Positions 7,502-15,094 of a DNA stretch of 64,000 nt are shown here, in pieces (position 1 is the stretch's first letter; each line of letters opens with the position of its first letter). This DNA comes from an uncultured Lachnospiraceae bacterium (GTDB lineage: Bacteria; Bacillota; Clostridia; Lachnospirales; Lachnospiraceae): the NCBI GenBank assembly GCA_944384125.1, contig CALWSF010000007.1, positions 19,908 to 83,907 on the forward strand. The letters run 5' to 3'. Below the pieces are notes generated by a model that made no database searches, was not told where the DNA came from, and saw only the letters and a program-made list of their open reading frames with translations. The translations under genes were made by a program, and so were the position numbers.

Positions 7502-8824
7502 TTGGATTCTGGAGACGCCATACAATTAGTGTTTTTAGTGGTTCTTCTCTCGTTATCTGCGTTCTTTTCATCGTCAGAAACGGCACTTACTACGGTAAAT
7601 AAAATTCGGATGCGGACACTGGCTGATGCCGGGGATCGCAGAGCGGAATATGTTCTGAAGGTTATTGAAAATCCGGGTAAGATGCTGAGTGCGATTCTTA
7701 TCGGCAACAATATTGTGAACCTCTATGCCTCCTCTCTTGCTACTGTGTTGGCTACCAAAACATGGGGCAATGAAGCTGTGGGACTGGCCACGGGAGTTCT
7801 GACGCTGCTGATTCTTGTATTTGGCGAGATCACGCCGAAAACAGTTGCGACAATTCAGGCAGAGACCATAGCTCTGCGTTTTGCAAAAATTATATATGGA
7901 ATTATGATAGTCCTGACGCCGGTTATCTATATAGTTAATCAGCTGTCTTTTCTGGTTCTGCGGATTCTGCGTGTGGATCCCAATAAAAGGGGGGAGTCCA
8001 TCACGGAGGACGAATTGCGCACCATCGTGGAGGTAAGCCACGAAGAGGGCGTTATTGAGACAGAAGAGAAAAAAATGATTAATAACGTGTTTGACTTCGG
8101 CGATGCTGTGGCAAAAGATGTTATGGTTCCGCGTATTGACATGAGTTTTGTGGATGTGAATGCTACTTATGGCGAGCTTATGGATATGTTCCGCGAGGAA
8201 AAATACACGAGATTTCCGGTATATGAGGAGACAACGGATAATGTTGTCGGCGTCATCAATATAAAAGATGTGTTTCTTGCAGACGGGCCCAGGGATTTTT
8301 CTGTCAGGAAATATCTCCGTCAGCCTCTGTACACATACGAGTTTAAAAAAGTGTCCGAGCTGATGCTGGAGATGCGGAAGGCGGATGTTAATATTATTAT
8401 CGTTCTTGATGAATATGGTGCGACCGCAGGTCTGATTACACTGGAGGATATGCTGGAGGAAATAGTCGGAGAAATCAGGGATGAATATGACGGGGATGAG
8501 GAGGAGGCGGTTCGCCAGATTTCCCCGAAAGAATATATTGTGGATGGTTCCATGAAACTGGATGATCTGAATGATCGCCTGGATCTCAAGCTGGAATCAG
8601 AAGATTATGATTCAATTGGAGGACTTGTCATAGGCCTTCTGGATCATCTGCCCGAGGAAGGGGAGGATGTGGTTGTCGATAATGTGCGGCTGGTTGTGGA
8701 GTGTGTGGAGAAAAACAGAATTGACAAAATACATCTGTATATTCTTAATTCCATTGAGGCTGTGACAGCACGCAGAAAAGAAGAGGCTGAAAATGCCGAG
8801 GCAGCAAAGCCGGTAAAAAAATAA
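7502..8824 (+). CDS. CNNM/HlyC-CorC family transporter with CBS pair
   Basis: Membrane protein of the hemolysin-C/CorC-like CNNM family, thought to export Mg2+ or other divalent cations. The N-terminal CNNM domain (about 1-190) begins with the family's SAFFSSSETALT block and has three to four membrane segments. A cytosolic CBS pair follows (about 205-330; VPRIDMSFVD, FPVYEETTDNVVGVINIKD), then a CorC/HlyC domain (about 345-420). I choose TTG at 7502 because AGGAG ends 9 nt before it and the family starts at this point; the TTG at 7493 abuts the ribosome-binding site. Monocistronic with its own promoter and terminator. Confidence 0.9.
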   Translation: MDSGDAIQLVFLVVLLSLSAFFSSSETALTTVNKIRMRTLADAGDRRAEYVLKVIENPGKMLSAILIGNNIVNLYASSLATVLATKTWGNEAVGLATGVLTLLILVFGEITPKTVATIQAETIALRFAKIIYGIMIVLTPVIYIVNQLSFLVLRILRVDPNKRGESITEDELRTIVEVSHEEGVIETEEKKMINNVFDFGDAVAKDVMVPRIDMSFVDVNATYGELMDMFREEKYTRFPVYEETTDNVVGVINIKDVFLADGPRDFSVRKYLRQPLYTYEFKKVSELMLEMRKADVNIIIVLDEYGATAGLITLEDMLEEIVGEIRDEYDGDEEEAVRQISPKEYIVDGSMKLDDLNDRLDLKLESEDYDSIGGLVIGLLDHLPEEGEDVVVDNVRLVVECVEKNRIDKIHLYILNSIEAVTARRKEEAENAEAAKPVKK

Positions 8825-8836
8825 AGACTGTAAATG

Positions 8837-8876
8837 CCGCCGGGAGAGACAATTAAGCTTTCCCGACGGTATTTTT
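8837..8876 (+). terminator. intrinsic terminator after the CNNM gene
   Basis: CCGCCGGGA (8837-8845) pairs with TCCCGACGG (8861-8869) with one C-A mismatch, followed by TATTTTTA. It lies between two convergent genes. Confidence 0.75.
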
Positions 8877-8896
8877 ATGTTTTTTGTTTCGTAATA

Positions 8897-9256
8897 TCAG
8901 CTTAGCATTCCGCCGATGGTGCCGCCTCCCGCACACATAACAAAGATGAGGAGCAGTTCCCGCGCGTCTGTACCGATCTGACGCTCGATCAGGTAAGAGA
9001 CAGCCAGAAGAATAAGAAAATAAATACAGCCTCCGGCCAGACCCCATAAAAAGCGCCGTACCCGTGCGGTTTTTCCGGCGATGATTCCTGCTATAAGGCA
9101 TGAGATAATGTAAATGCCGTTGACTCCCAGATTTATCTGATTTTCTGTCAGATGAAGACTGTAGAGACCGAATGCCAGAAGCAGAAGAAAAATGGCTGTC
9201 AGAAGGTAGGCAGAAAAAACTGAACGCAGCAGGATACGAAGTGTGGATTTTCCCAT
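8897..9256 (-). CDS. TIGR04086-type four-helix membrane protein
   Basis: A 119-aa protein with four hydrophobic helices and glycine-rich stretches (CLIAGIIAGKTARVRRF, GLAGGCIY, GGGTIGGML). It matches the pattern of the TIGR04086/YrzE-type membrane family, which is common in Clostridia; the function is unknown. It is divergent from scfA, and this neighbourhood is typical in Clostridia, suggesting but not showing a link to the SCIFF system. An AAGGAGC site precedes the ATG. Confidence 0.75.
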   Translation of the reverse strand: MGKSTLRILLRSVFSAYLLTAIFLLLLAFGLYSLHLTENQINLGVNGIYIISCLIAGIIAGKTARVRRFLWGLAGGCIYFLILLAVSYLIERQIGTDARELLLIFVMCAGGGTIGGMLS

Positions 9257-9303
9257 AAAAAGCTCCTTGTGAAGTTCCTTATTACTGCCAGTATATTCGG
9301 GGG

Positions 9304-9333
9304 GCGGATGTGATATTCGGACATCCGCTTTTT
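9304..9333 (+). terminator. insulating intrinsic terminator upstream of scfA
   Basis: GCGGATGT (9304-9311) pairs with ACATCCGC (9321-9328), followed by TTTTT. No plus-strand gene lies directly upstream; the hairpin ends 2 nt before the scfA -35 and probably blocks read-through into scfA. Confidence 0.6.
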
Positions 9334-9335
9334 AC

Positions 9336-9364
9336 TTGCGCTGTCGGGGATCATGTGTTATAAT
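9336..9364 (+). promoter_or_regulatory. scfA promoter
   Basis: TTGCGC (9336-9341), 17 nt, TATAAT (9359-9364). The perfect -10 and the GAGGAGG before scfA predict strong expression. The leader is about 40 nt. Confidence 0.65.
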
Positions 9365-9411
9365 CTGAAAGAATTTATTATTGAAAAAAATAATGAGGAG
9401 GATATAGAAAA

Positions 9412-9558
9412 ATGAAGCATGTAAAGACATTAAGCGCGAATACTCTTAAGAACAGCATGAAGAAGGGCGGATGCGGCGAGTGCCAGACTTCCTGTCAGTC
9501 CGCATGCAAGACTTCCTGTACAGTAGGAAATCAGAGCTGCGAGAATCAGAACCGCTAA
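9412..9558 (+). CDS. scfA: SCIFF six-cysteine ribosomal peptide precursor
   Basis: A 48-aa peptide: a 20-residue leader rich in Lys/Asn/Ser, then a core with six cysteines at 21, 24, 28, 32, 36 and 43 interrupted by Thr/Ser. This is the SCIFF (six cysteines in forty-five residues) signature of Clostridia. The adjacent radical SAM maturase installs a Cys-to-Thr thioether in studied homologues; Cys32 and Thr37 occupy the positions reported to be joined. It begins MKHVKTLSAN, with GAGGAGG 10 nt upstream. It is followed by a large hairpin, then scfB. The physiological role of SCIFF is unknown. Confidence 0.95.
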   Translation: MKHVKTLSANTLKNSMKKGGCGECQTSCQSACKTSCTVGNQSCENQNR

Positions 9559-9599
9559 GCATATCTGAACGTTCAAAAAAAGACAGCTTCGACTAAGAA

Positions 9600-9662
9600 A
9601 GGCAGACAAGATGGGATTTTCTGCAGGCAAATCAGTGTGCAGAAATCCCGTGTTGTCTGCCT
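9600..9662 (+). other. long intercistronic hairpin between scfA and scfB
   Basis: GGCAGACAA (9601-9609) pairs with TTGTCTGCC (9653-9661). After a short mismatch, GGGATTTTCTGCA pairs with TGCAGAAATCCC around a loop of about 12 nt, giving a stem of over 20 bp. No U-run follows, so it is not a standard terminator. It may act as an mRNA-stabilising or processing element that keeps scfA mRNA in excess over scfB. Confidence 0.7.
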
Positions 9663-9690
9663 ATGTATGTCTGGATAAGGAGAAAACAGA

Positions 9691-11127
9691 GTGATTCATC
9701 AATATATCAATAATGGCTATTACATTGTACTGGATGTCAACAGCGGCTCTGTTCATTCAGTGGATCCGCTTTTATACGATGTGATTCAGTTCCTGTCGGA
9801 ACGTATTTCTGACAGGCGCGGGCCGTTTAAAATTGAGAAGTCCATTAAAGATGAGGCTTTTTCTGCGCTGTCCGGGCGCTATGGCCGGGAGGAATTGGAG
9901 GAGGCTTTTTCTGATATTCAGGAGCTTATTGATCGGGAAGAGCTTTTTACAGCAGATGTTTACCAGGATTATGTGATGGATTTTAAGAAAAGACAGACCG
10001 TTGTGAAAGCGCTCTGTCTGCATATTGCCCATGACTGCAATCTGGCATGCCGCTATTGTTTTGCGGAAGAAGGAGAATACCATGGCCGCAGAGCTCTGAT
10101 GAGCTATGAAGTGGGGAAAAAGGCCCTTGATTTTCTGATTGCCAATTCCGGTTCCAGACAGAACCTGGAAGTGGACTTTTTCGGCGGGGAACCGCTTATG
10201 AACTGGGAAGTTGTAAAGCAGCTTGTGGAATATGGCCGCTCTCAGGAGAAGCTTCACAATAAACATTTCCGGTTTACCCTGACAACAAACGGGGTATTAT
10301 TAAATGAAGAAATCATGGAATTCTGTAACCGTGAGATGAGCAATGTGGTGCTCAGTCTTGACGGAAGGCGTGAGATCAATGATAAGATGCGTCCGTTCCG
10401 AAATGGAAAGGGAAGCTATGATCTGATTGTACCCAAGTTTCAGAAGTTTGCAGAGCTGCGGGGGGATAAGGACTACTTTGTCCGGGGAACATTTACCCGC
10501 AATAATCTGGATTTCGGGGAGGATGTTCTGCATTTTGCCGATCTGGGATTTAAAAAGATGTCCATAGAGCCGGTTGTTGCCCAGCCCGATGAACCCTACG
10601 CCATACGTGAGGAAGATCTTCCGGTTATTCTGAAGGAATATGACCGTCTTGCGGCTGAGTATGTAAGGCGCCACAGAGAGGGGAAAGGATTTACGTTTTT
10701 CCATTTTATGCTGGACCTGAATCAGGGACCCTGTGTGGCAAAAAGACTTTCCGGATGCGGTTCCGGTACGGAGTATCTGGCAGTAACACCGTGGGGAGAT
10801 CTTTACCCGTGCCATCAGTTTGTCGGAAATGAGGAATTTTTGCTGGGCAATGTGGATGAAGGTGTGACAAACACAAAAATCCGCGATGAGTTTAAGCTCT
10901 GCAATGTATATGCGAAGGAAAAATGCCGTGACTGTTTTGCAAGATTTTACTGCAGCGGAGGATGCGCGGCAAATTCCTATAATTTCCATGGCTCTATTAC
11001 GGATGCGTATGACATAGGCTGCGAGATGCAGAAAAAGCGTATTGAGTGTGCTATTATGATAAAGGCTGCGCTTGCAGATGATGCTACGGAAACCCTGCAG
11101 GGAGGAGCGGCTGAAAAGGAGAAATAG
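9691..11127 (+). CDS. scfB: radical SAM/SPASM maturase of SCIFF peptide
   Basis: Modifies ScfA by forming a thioether crosslink. The N-terminal region (1-105) is the peptide-binding RRE-like domain of thioether maturases. The radical SAM CxxxCxxC is Cys116, Cys120, Cys123 (HDCNLACRYC), with the SAM-binding FFGGEPL after it. The C-terminal SPASM domain has clustered cysteines (CVAKRLSGCGSG; CRDCFARFYCSGGC; GC) to bind two auxiliary Fe-S clusters. The start is GTG with AAGGAG 8 nt upstream, a weaker start than that of scfA, consistent with catalytic amounts. The ATG of secDF comes 2 nt after its stop, so the two are probably translationally coupled. Confidence 0.95.
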   Translation: MIHQYINNGYYIVLDVNSGSVHSVDPLLYDVIQFLSERISDRRGPFKIEKSIKDEAFSALSGRYGREELEEAFSDIQELIDREELFTADVYQDYVMDFKKRQTVVKALCLHIAHDCNLACRYCFAEEGEYHGRRALMSYEVGKKALDFLIANSGSRQNLEVDFFGGEPLMNWEVVKQLVEYGRSQEKLHNKHFRFTLTTNGVLLNEEIMEFCNREMSNVVLSLDGRREINDKMRPFRNGKGSYDLIVPKFQKFAELRGDKDYFVRGTFTRNNLDFGEDVLHFADLGFKKMSIEPVVAQPDEPYAIREEDLPVILKEYDRLAAEYVRRHREGKGFTFFHFMLDLNQGPCVAKRLSGCGSGTEYLAVTPWGDLYPCHQFVGNEEFLLGNVDEGVTNTKIRDEFKLCNVYAKEKCRDCFARFYCSGGCAANSYNFHGSITDAYDIGCEMQKKRIECAIMIKAALADDATETLQGGAAEKEK

Positions 11128-11129
11128 AA

Positions 11130-13286
11130 ATGAAAAACAGAAATGGAAAAAGCCTTCTGGGAATGCTGGTGCTCCTTGTGGCGATAGGAGTGTTCGGATA
11201 TTTCGGATACTCAACAATGAATGCGATTAAACTGGGGCTTGATCTGGCCGGCGGTGTGAGCATTACCTATCAGGCGAAAGAAGAAAATCCGTCTGCGGAG
11301 GACATGGCGGACACTATTTACAAACTTCAGCAGAGAGTGCAGAACTACAGCACAGAGGCAGAGGTTTATCAGGAGGGAAACGACCGAATAAATGTTGATA
11401 TCCCGGGTGTGTCGGATGCCAACGCAATCCTTCAGGAGCTGGGAAAACCGGGATCTCTGGTTTTCATGGATGCTGAAGGAAATCAGATTCTGGACGGCAA
11501 GCAGGTTTCGAGTGCCAAGGCGGGAATGGACGATTCCTCAGGGGCTAAGGAGTATGTGGTTTCTCTGACATTTAATGAAGAGGGAACAAAAGCGTTTGCC
11601 GAGGCCACGACCAATGGAGTGGGACAGCCTATCTATATTATTTATGATAATCAGATTATTTCCGCACCGACAGTTCAGGAACCGATCACAGGGGGACAGT
11701 GCCGGATTAACGGAATGGCGGATTATGAGGAGGCTAATAACCTTGCCTCCACTATTCGAATCGGATCACTTTCACTGGAACTGGAGGAGCTGCGCTCCAA
11801 TGTTGTAGGTGCGAAGCTGGGACAGGAAGCCATTTCTACCAGCCTTAAGGCAGGTGCAATTGGTTTTGCGATTGTAGTTGTATTTATGATTGCCGTATAT
11901 CTCATCCCGGGGCTTGCAGCTTCACTGGCACTGTGCCTGTATGTGGGGCTTATGCTGATTCTTCTGGTGGCATTCGATGTTACACTTACACTGCCCGGTG
12001 TCGCAGGTATTATTCTTTCCATCGGTATGGCGGTAGATGCGAATGTTATCATCTTCACGCGTATTAAAGAGGAGATTGGTGCCGGCAAGACGGTACAGTC
12101 AGCCATTAAGACGGGCTTTTCCAAAGCACTCTCAGCGATTATTGACGGAAACGTGACAACACTGATTGCGGCAGCCGTTCTTTTCTGGAGAGGTTCCGGT
12201 ACGGTCAAAGGCTTTGCTTCCACGCTGGCTCTGGGTATTGTCCTTTCGATGTTCACAGCTTTGTTTGTGACCAGATTCGCGCTCAACTGCTTCTATGGAA
12301 TCGGATTTGAAGATGCAAAATTTTACGGAATCAGAAAGGAAACGAAGGTAAAACCGTTCCTTAAATACGGAAAAGTATGTTTTGCTGCTTCACTTATTGT
12401 GATCGTTGCAGGATTTGCCTTTATGGGTGTCAATCAGGCATCGGGAGGTTCCATACTCAACTACAGTATGGAGTTCCGCGGAGGTACTTCCACAAACGTT
12501 ACGTTTAATGAGGATATGTCTCTTGAACGCATTTCTGCAGAAGTTGTTCCTGTTGTGGAAGAGATTACCGGAGAAGCAGGCACACAGACTCAGAAGGTGG
12601 CCGGTACCAATGAGGTAATTATCAAGACCAGAACACTTAATGTGGAGGAGCGTGAGGCACTGGATAAAGCGCTTGCCGAAAACTTCGGTGTGGATCAGGA
12701 GAAGATTACGGCGGACAGTATTTCCGGTGCGATCAGTCAGGAAATGAAGCAGGATGCAATCATTGCCGTGATTATTGCGACAATCTGCATGCTGATTTAT
12801 ATCTGGTTCCGCTTCAGCAAAATTACATTTGCGGCAAGTGCGGTTCTTGCACTTGTTCATGACGTGCTGGTGGTTCTTGCCTTCTATGCGGCATTTAAAT
12901 GGTCGGTGGGGTCCACATTTATCGCCTGCATGCTGACAATTGTGGGTTATTCTATCAATGCTACGATTGTTATTTTTGACAGACTGCGTGAGAATCTCAA
13001 GGCTAAGAAGCACACAGATTCTGTAGAGGACATTGTAAACTTAAGTGTCAGTCAGACGCTTACGCGAAGTGTGAACACCTCTCTTACTACTTTTATCATG
13101 GTGTTCGTGCTCTTTATCATGGGCGTGTCATCCATCCGGGAGTTTGCCCTTCCGCTTATGGTGGGTATTGTCTGCGGAACGTATTCATCCATCTGCCTGG
13201 CAAGTTCCCTCTGGTATATTTTGAACCAGCGGCGCGAGAAAAAGAAAGCGGAAGCCGGAAATTCAGCTTCCAGAAAGAACAGCTGA
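11130..13286 (+). CDS. secDF: fused SecDF preprotein translocase subunit
   Basis: SecD and SecF in one 718-aa chain; it uses the proton gradient to pull exported proteins through SecYEG late in translocation. The SecD half (1-400) starts with a membrane helix at 9-27, then GLDLAGGVSITY, a large periplasmic-type domain and five helices. The SecF half (about 400-710) has the matching NYSMEFRGGTS motif and six helices. The start is 2 nt from the scfB stop, with AAAGGAG inside the end of scfB. Neighbours tgt and yajC are a conserved Sec/queuosine cluster; linkage to the SCIFF genes is usual in Clostridia and hints that ScfA meets the Sec machinery. Confidence 0.95.
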   Translation: MKNRNGKSLLGMLVLLVAIGVFGYFGYSTMNAIKLGLDLAGGVSITYQAKEENPSAEDMADTIYKLQQRVQNYSTEAEVYQEGNDRINVDIPGVSDANAILQELGKPGSLVFMDAEGNQILDGKQVSSAKAGMDDSSGAKEYVVSLTFNEEGTKAFAEATTNGVGQPIYIIYDNQIISAPTVQEPITGGQCRINGMADYEEANNLASTIRIGSLSLELEELRSNVVGAKLGQEAISTSLKAGAIGFAIVVVFMIAVYLIPGLAASLALCLYVGLMLILLVAFDVTLTLPGVAGIILSIGMAVDANVIIFTRIKEEIGAGKTVQSAIKTGFSKALSAIIDGNVTTLIAAAVLFWRGSGTVKGFASTLALGIVLSMFTALFVTRFALNCFYGIGFEDAKFYGIRKETKVKPFLKYGKVCFAASLIVIVAGFAFMGVNQASGGSILNYSMEFRGGTSTNVTFNEDMSLERISAEVVPVVEEITGEAGTQTQKVAGTNEVIIKTRTLNVEEREALDKALAENFGVDQEKITADSISGAISQEMKQDAIIAVIIATICMLIYIWFRFSKITFAASAVLALVHDVLVVLAFYAAFKWSVGSTFIACMLTIVGYSINATIVIFDRLRENLKAKKHTDSVEDIVNLSVSQTLTRSVNTSLTTFIMVFVLFIMGVSSIREFALPLMVGIVCGTYSSICLASSLWYILNQRREKKKAEAGNSASRKNS

Positions 13287-13326
13287 AAGCGGCACAGTTA
13301 ACACAGGTTAGAAAGAGAAATATTGT

Positions 13327-14460
13327 ATGGAATATAAGATTCTTTACAGGGACGGACGGGCAAAGCGGGCCAGGATGGAAACCGCTCACGGCACAATCCA
13401 TACGCCGGTCTTTATGAATGTAGGAACGGTGGCGGCTATCAAGGGGGCTGTTTCAACGGATGATCTGCGGGCTATAGGGACACAGGTGGAACTGTCAAAC
13501 ACATACCATCTGCATGTCCGTACCGGTGATACACTTATCAGGCAGTTTGGCGGTCTCCATAAATTTATGAACTGGGATCGCCCTATCCTGACAGATTCCG
13601 GCGGATTTCAGGTGTTTTCTCTGGCGGGGCTGCGGAGGATAAAAGAAGAGGGAGTTTATTTCAACTCTCATATTGACGGACGGAAGATTTTCATGGGTCC
13701 CGAGGAGAGTATGCAGATTCAGTCTAATCTGGGCTCAACAATTGCAATGGCTTTTGATGAATGTCCTCCCAGCCTGGCAGATCGCGATTATGTAGAACGG
13801 TCGGTGGATCGGACAACGCGCTGGCTTGTGCGGTGCAAGGAAAAGATGGCACAGCTGAATGCGCTTCCTGATACGGTAAACAGAGAACAGCTTCTTTTTG
13901 GTATTAATCAGGGAGCAGTTTATGAGGACATCCGCATCAGGCATGCCCGGGAAATCAGAGAGCTGAATCTGGACGGGTATGCGGTTGGAGGACTGGCTGT
14001 AGGGGAAAGTCACGAGGAAATGTACCGCATTCTGGATGCGGTTGTGCCGGAGCTTCCGGAGGACAAACCTACGTACCTGATGGGAGTTGGCACACCGGCC
14101 AATATACTGGAAGCAGTCGACAGGGGAGTGGACTTTTTCGACTGTGTATACCCGTCGCGCAACGGGCGGCACAGCCACGTCTACACCAATCACGGAAAGC
14201 TGAATCTTCTGAATGCGAAATATGAGCTGGATCCACGCCCGATTGAGGAAGGGTGCGGCTGTCCGGCCTGTCGTTCCTACTCCAGGGCATATATCCGCCA
14301 TCTCTTCAAGGCGAAAGAAATGCTGGGGATGCGATTATGCGTCTTGCATAATTTGTATTTTTATAATAAAATGATGGAAGAGATTCGCGACGCAATCGAA
14401 CATCACTGTTATGCGCAGTATAAGGCGGCGAAGCTTGCCGGCATGGCAGCCGGAGAGTAG
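13327..14460 (+). CDS. tgt: tRNA-guanine(34) transglycosylase
   Basis: Exchanges guanine 34 for preQ1 in GUN-anticodon tRNAs, the committed step of queuosine formation. Asp90 (ILTDSGGFQVF) and nucleophile Asp272 (DFFDCVYPSRNG) are present. The zinc site is Cys310, Cys312, Cys315 and His341. The 377-aa length is normal. GGLAVGE and GVGTP are the substrate-loop motifs. It lies between secDF and yajC, 40 nt after secDF, and belongs to that operon. The partner enzyme gene queA sits at 55105, far away. Confidence 0.97.
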   Translation: MEYKILYRDGRAKRARMETAHGTIHTPVFMNVGTVAAIKGAVSTDDLRAIGTQVELSNTYHLHVRTGDTLIRQFGGLHKFMNWDRPILTDSGGFQVFSLAGLRRIKEEGVYFNSHIDGRKIFMGPEESMQIQSNLGSTIAMAFDECPPSLADRDYVERSVDRTTRWLVRCKEKMAQLNALPDTVNREQLLFGINQGAVYEDIRIRHAREIRELNLDGYAVGGLAVGESHEEMYRILDAVVPELPEDKPTYLMGVGTPANILEAVDRGVDFFDCVYPSRNGRHSHVYTNHGKLNLLNAKYELDPRPIEEGCGCPACRSYSRAYIRHLFKAKEMLGMRLCVLHNLYFYNKMMEEIRDAIEHHCYAQYKAAKLAGMAAGE

Positions 14461-14532
14461 TCTCCGGAGGGAAAAGGAAAACAGATTACGCGGCGAGGCG
14501 GCGGAATCGGACTAAAGGAGGAAGAAACAGAC

Positions 14533-14805
14533 ATGGGCACAGCAGGAATGATACTTTACATTGTCTTCATTATAGGCATCATGTATTTTATCGCTATCAG
14601 ACCACAGCAGAAAGAAAAGAAAAAACAGGCAGAGTTGATGGCAAATGTCGCGGTGGGAGACAGTGTGCTGACATCCAGCGGATTTTACGGCGTTATCATT
14701 GATATGACAGATGATACCGTGATCGTGGAGTTTGGCAGCAATAAAAACTGCCGCATTCCGATGCGCAAAGATGCGATTGTCCAGGTTGAGAAACCGGAGA
14801 TGTAA
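14533..14805 (+). CDS. yajC: preprotein translocase subunit YajC
   Basis: Small Sec accessory protein that associates with SecDF. One N-terminal membrane helix (6-24) runs into the FIAIRPQQKEKKKQ hallmark, followed by a soluble domain with GDSVLTSSGFYGVI. Length 90 aa is typical. A strong AAAGGAGG precedes the ATG. It ends the scf-sec-tgt operon and is followed 8 nt later by an intrinsic terminator. Confidence 0.93.
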   Translation: MGTAGMILYIVFIIGIMYFIAIRPQQKEKKKQAELMANVAVGDSVLTSSGFYGVIIDMTDDTVIVEFGSNKNCRIPMRKDAIVQVEKPEM

Positions 14806-14812
14806 ACAAAGA

Positions 14813-14850
14813 AAAAACCGCTGCCCGGTAAAAAGCCGGCAGCGGTTTTT
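14813..14850 (+). terminator. intrinsic terminator after yajC
   Basis: AAAAACCGCTGCC pairs with GGCAGCGGTTTTT; the core CCGCTGCC (14818-14825) and GGCAGCGG (14838-14845) match perfectly and a T-run follows. Confidence 0.92.
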
Positions 14851-14870
14851 ATATATATTTCAGCAAATGA

Positions 14871-14885
14871 GAGTTACGATAACTC
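14871..14885. promoter_or_regulatory. 15-bp palindrome upstream of leuB
   Basis: GAGTTA-CGA-TAACTC is a perfect palindrome with a 3-nt centre, about 45 nt before the small reading frame at 14933. It could be a repressor site for the leuB transcript or a small RNA hairpin. No matching copy was seen upstream of ilvD. Confidence 0.35.
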
Positions 14886-14932
14886 ACAGTTATGGATTGG
14901 ATTCCAAATTGCTATAGGAGGAATACCACTAA

Positions 14933-15094
14933 ATGCATGACAGCAGGTTGCAAAACAGGCGTGAGTTCAGATATAATTTTAGAAAAGTGCTGCAGCCGGC
15001 TGTCTTAAATTCAGAAGGCGGCGAAAGCGGAATCAAGATAAACAGCAGAATATTTATGAGGAATGAGGAGGAGAAAAAATGGATTATAAGATAA
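14933..15094 (+). CDS. possible 53-aa small protein overlapping the leuB start
   Basis: The frame begins at ATG 14933 with AGGAGG at 14916-14921 (11-nt spacing) and begins MHDSRLQNRREFRYNFRK. It is rich in Arg (8 of 53), has no Cys and no run of Leu, Ile or Val codons. It reads through the leuB ribosome-binding site and stops 16 nt inside leuB, a geometry that would allow translational coupling. I do not recognise a family. It could be a regulatory leader peptide, a real small protein, or chance; the well-placed ribosome-binding site is the main argument for reality. Confidence 0.4.
   Translation: MHDSRLQNRREFRYNFRKVLQPAVLNSEGGESGIKINSRIFMRNEEEKKWIIR

Noticed and set aside
13287-13326. preQ1 riboswitch ahead of tgt
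   Set aside because: The gap is only 40 nt and has no matching loop; the gene is inside an operon.
14853-15078. T-box or leucine attenuator in the leuB leader
   Set aside because: No GGTGGNACCGCG-type box, no terminator with T-run and no run of Leu codons in the small frame.
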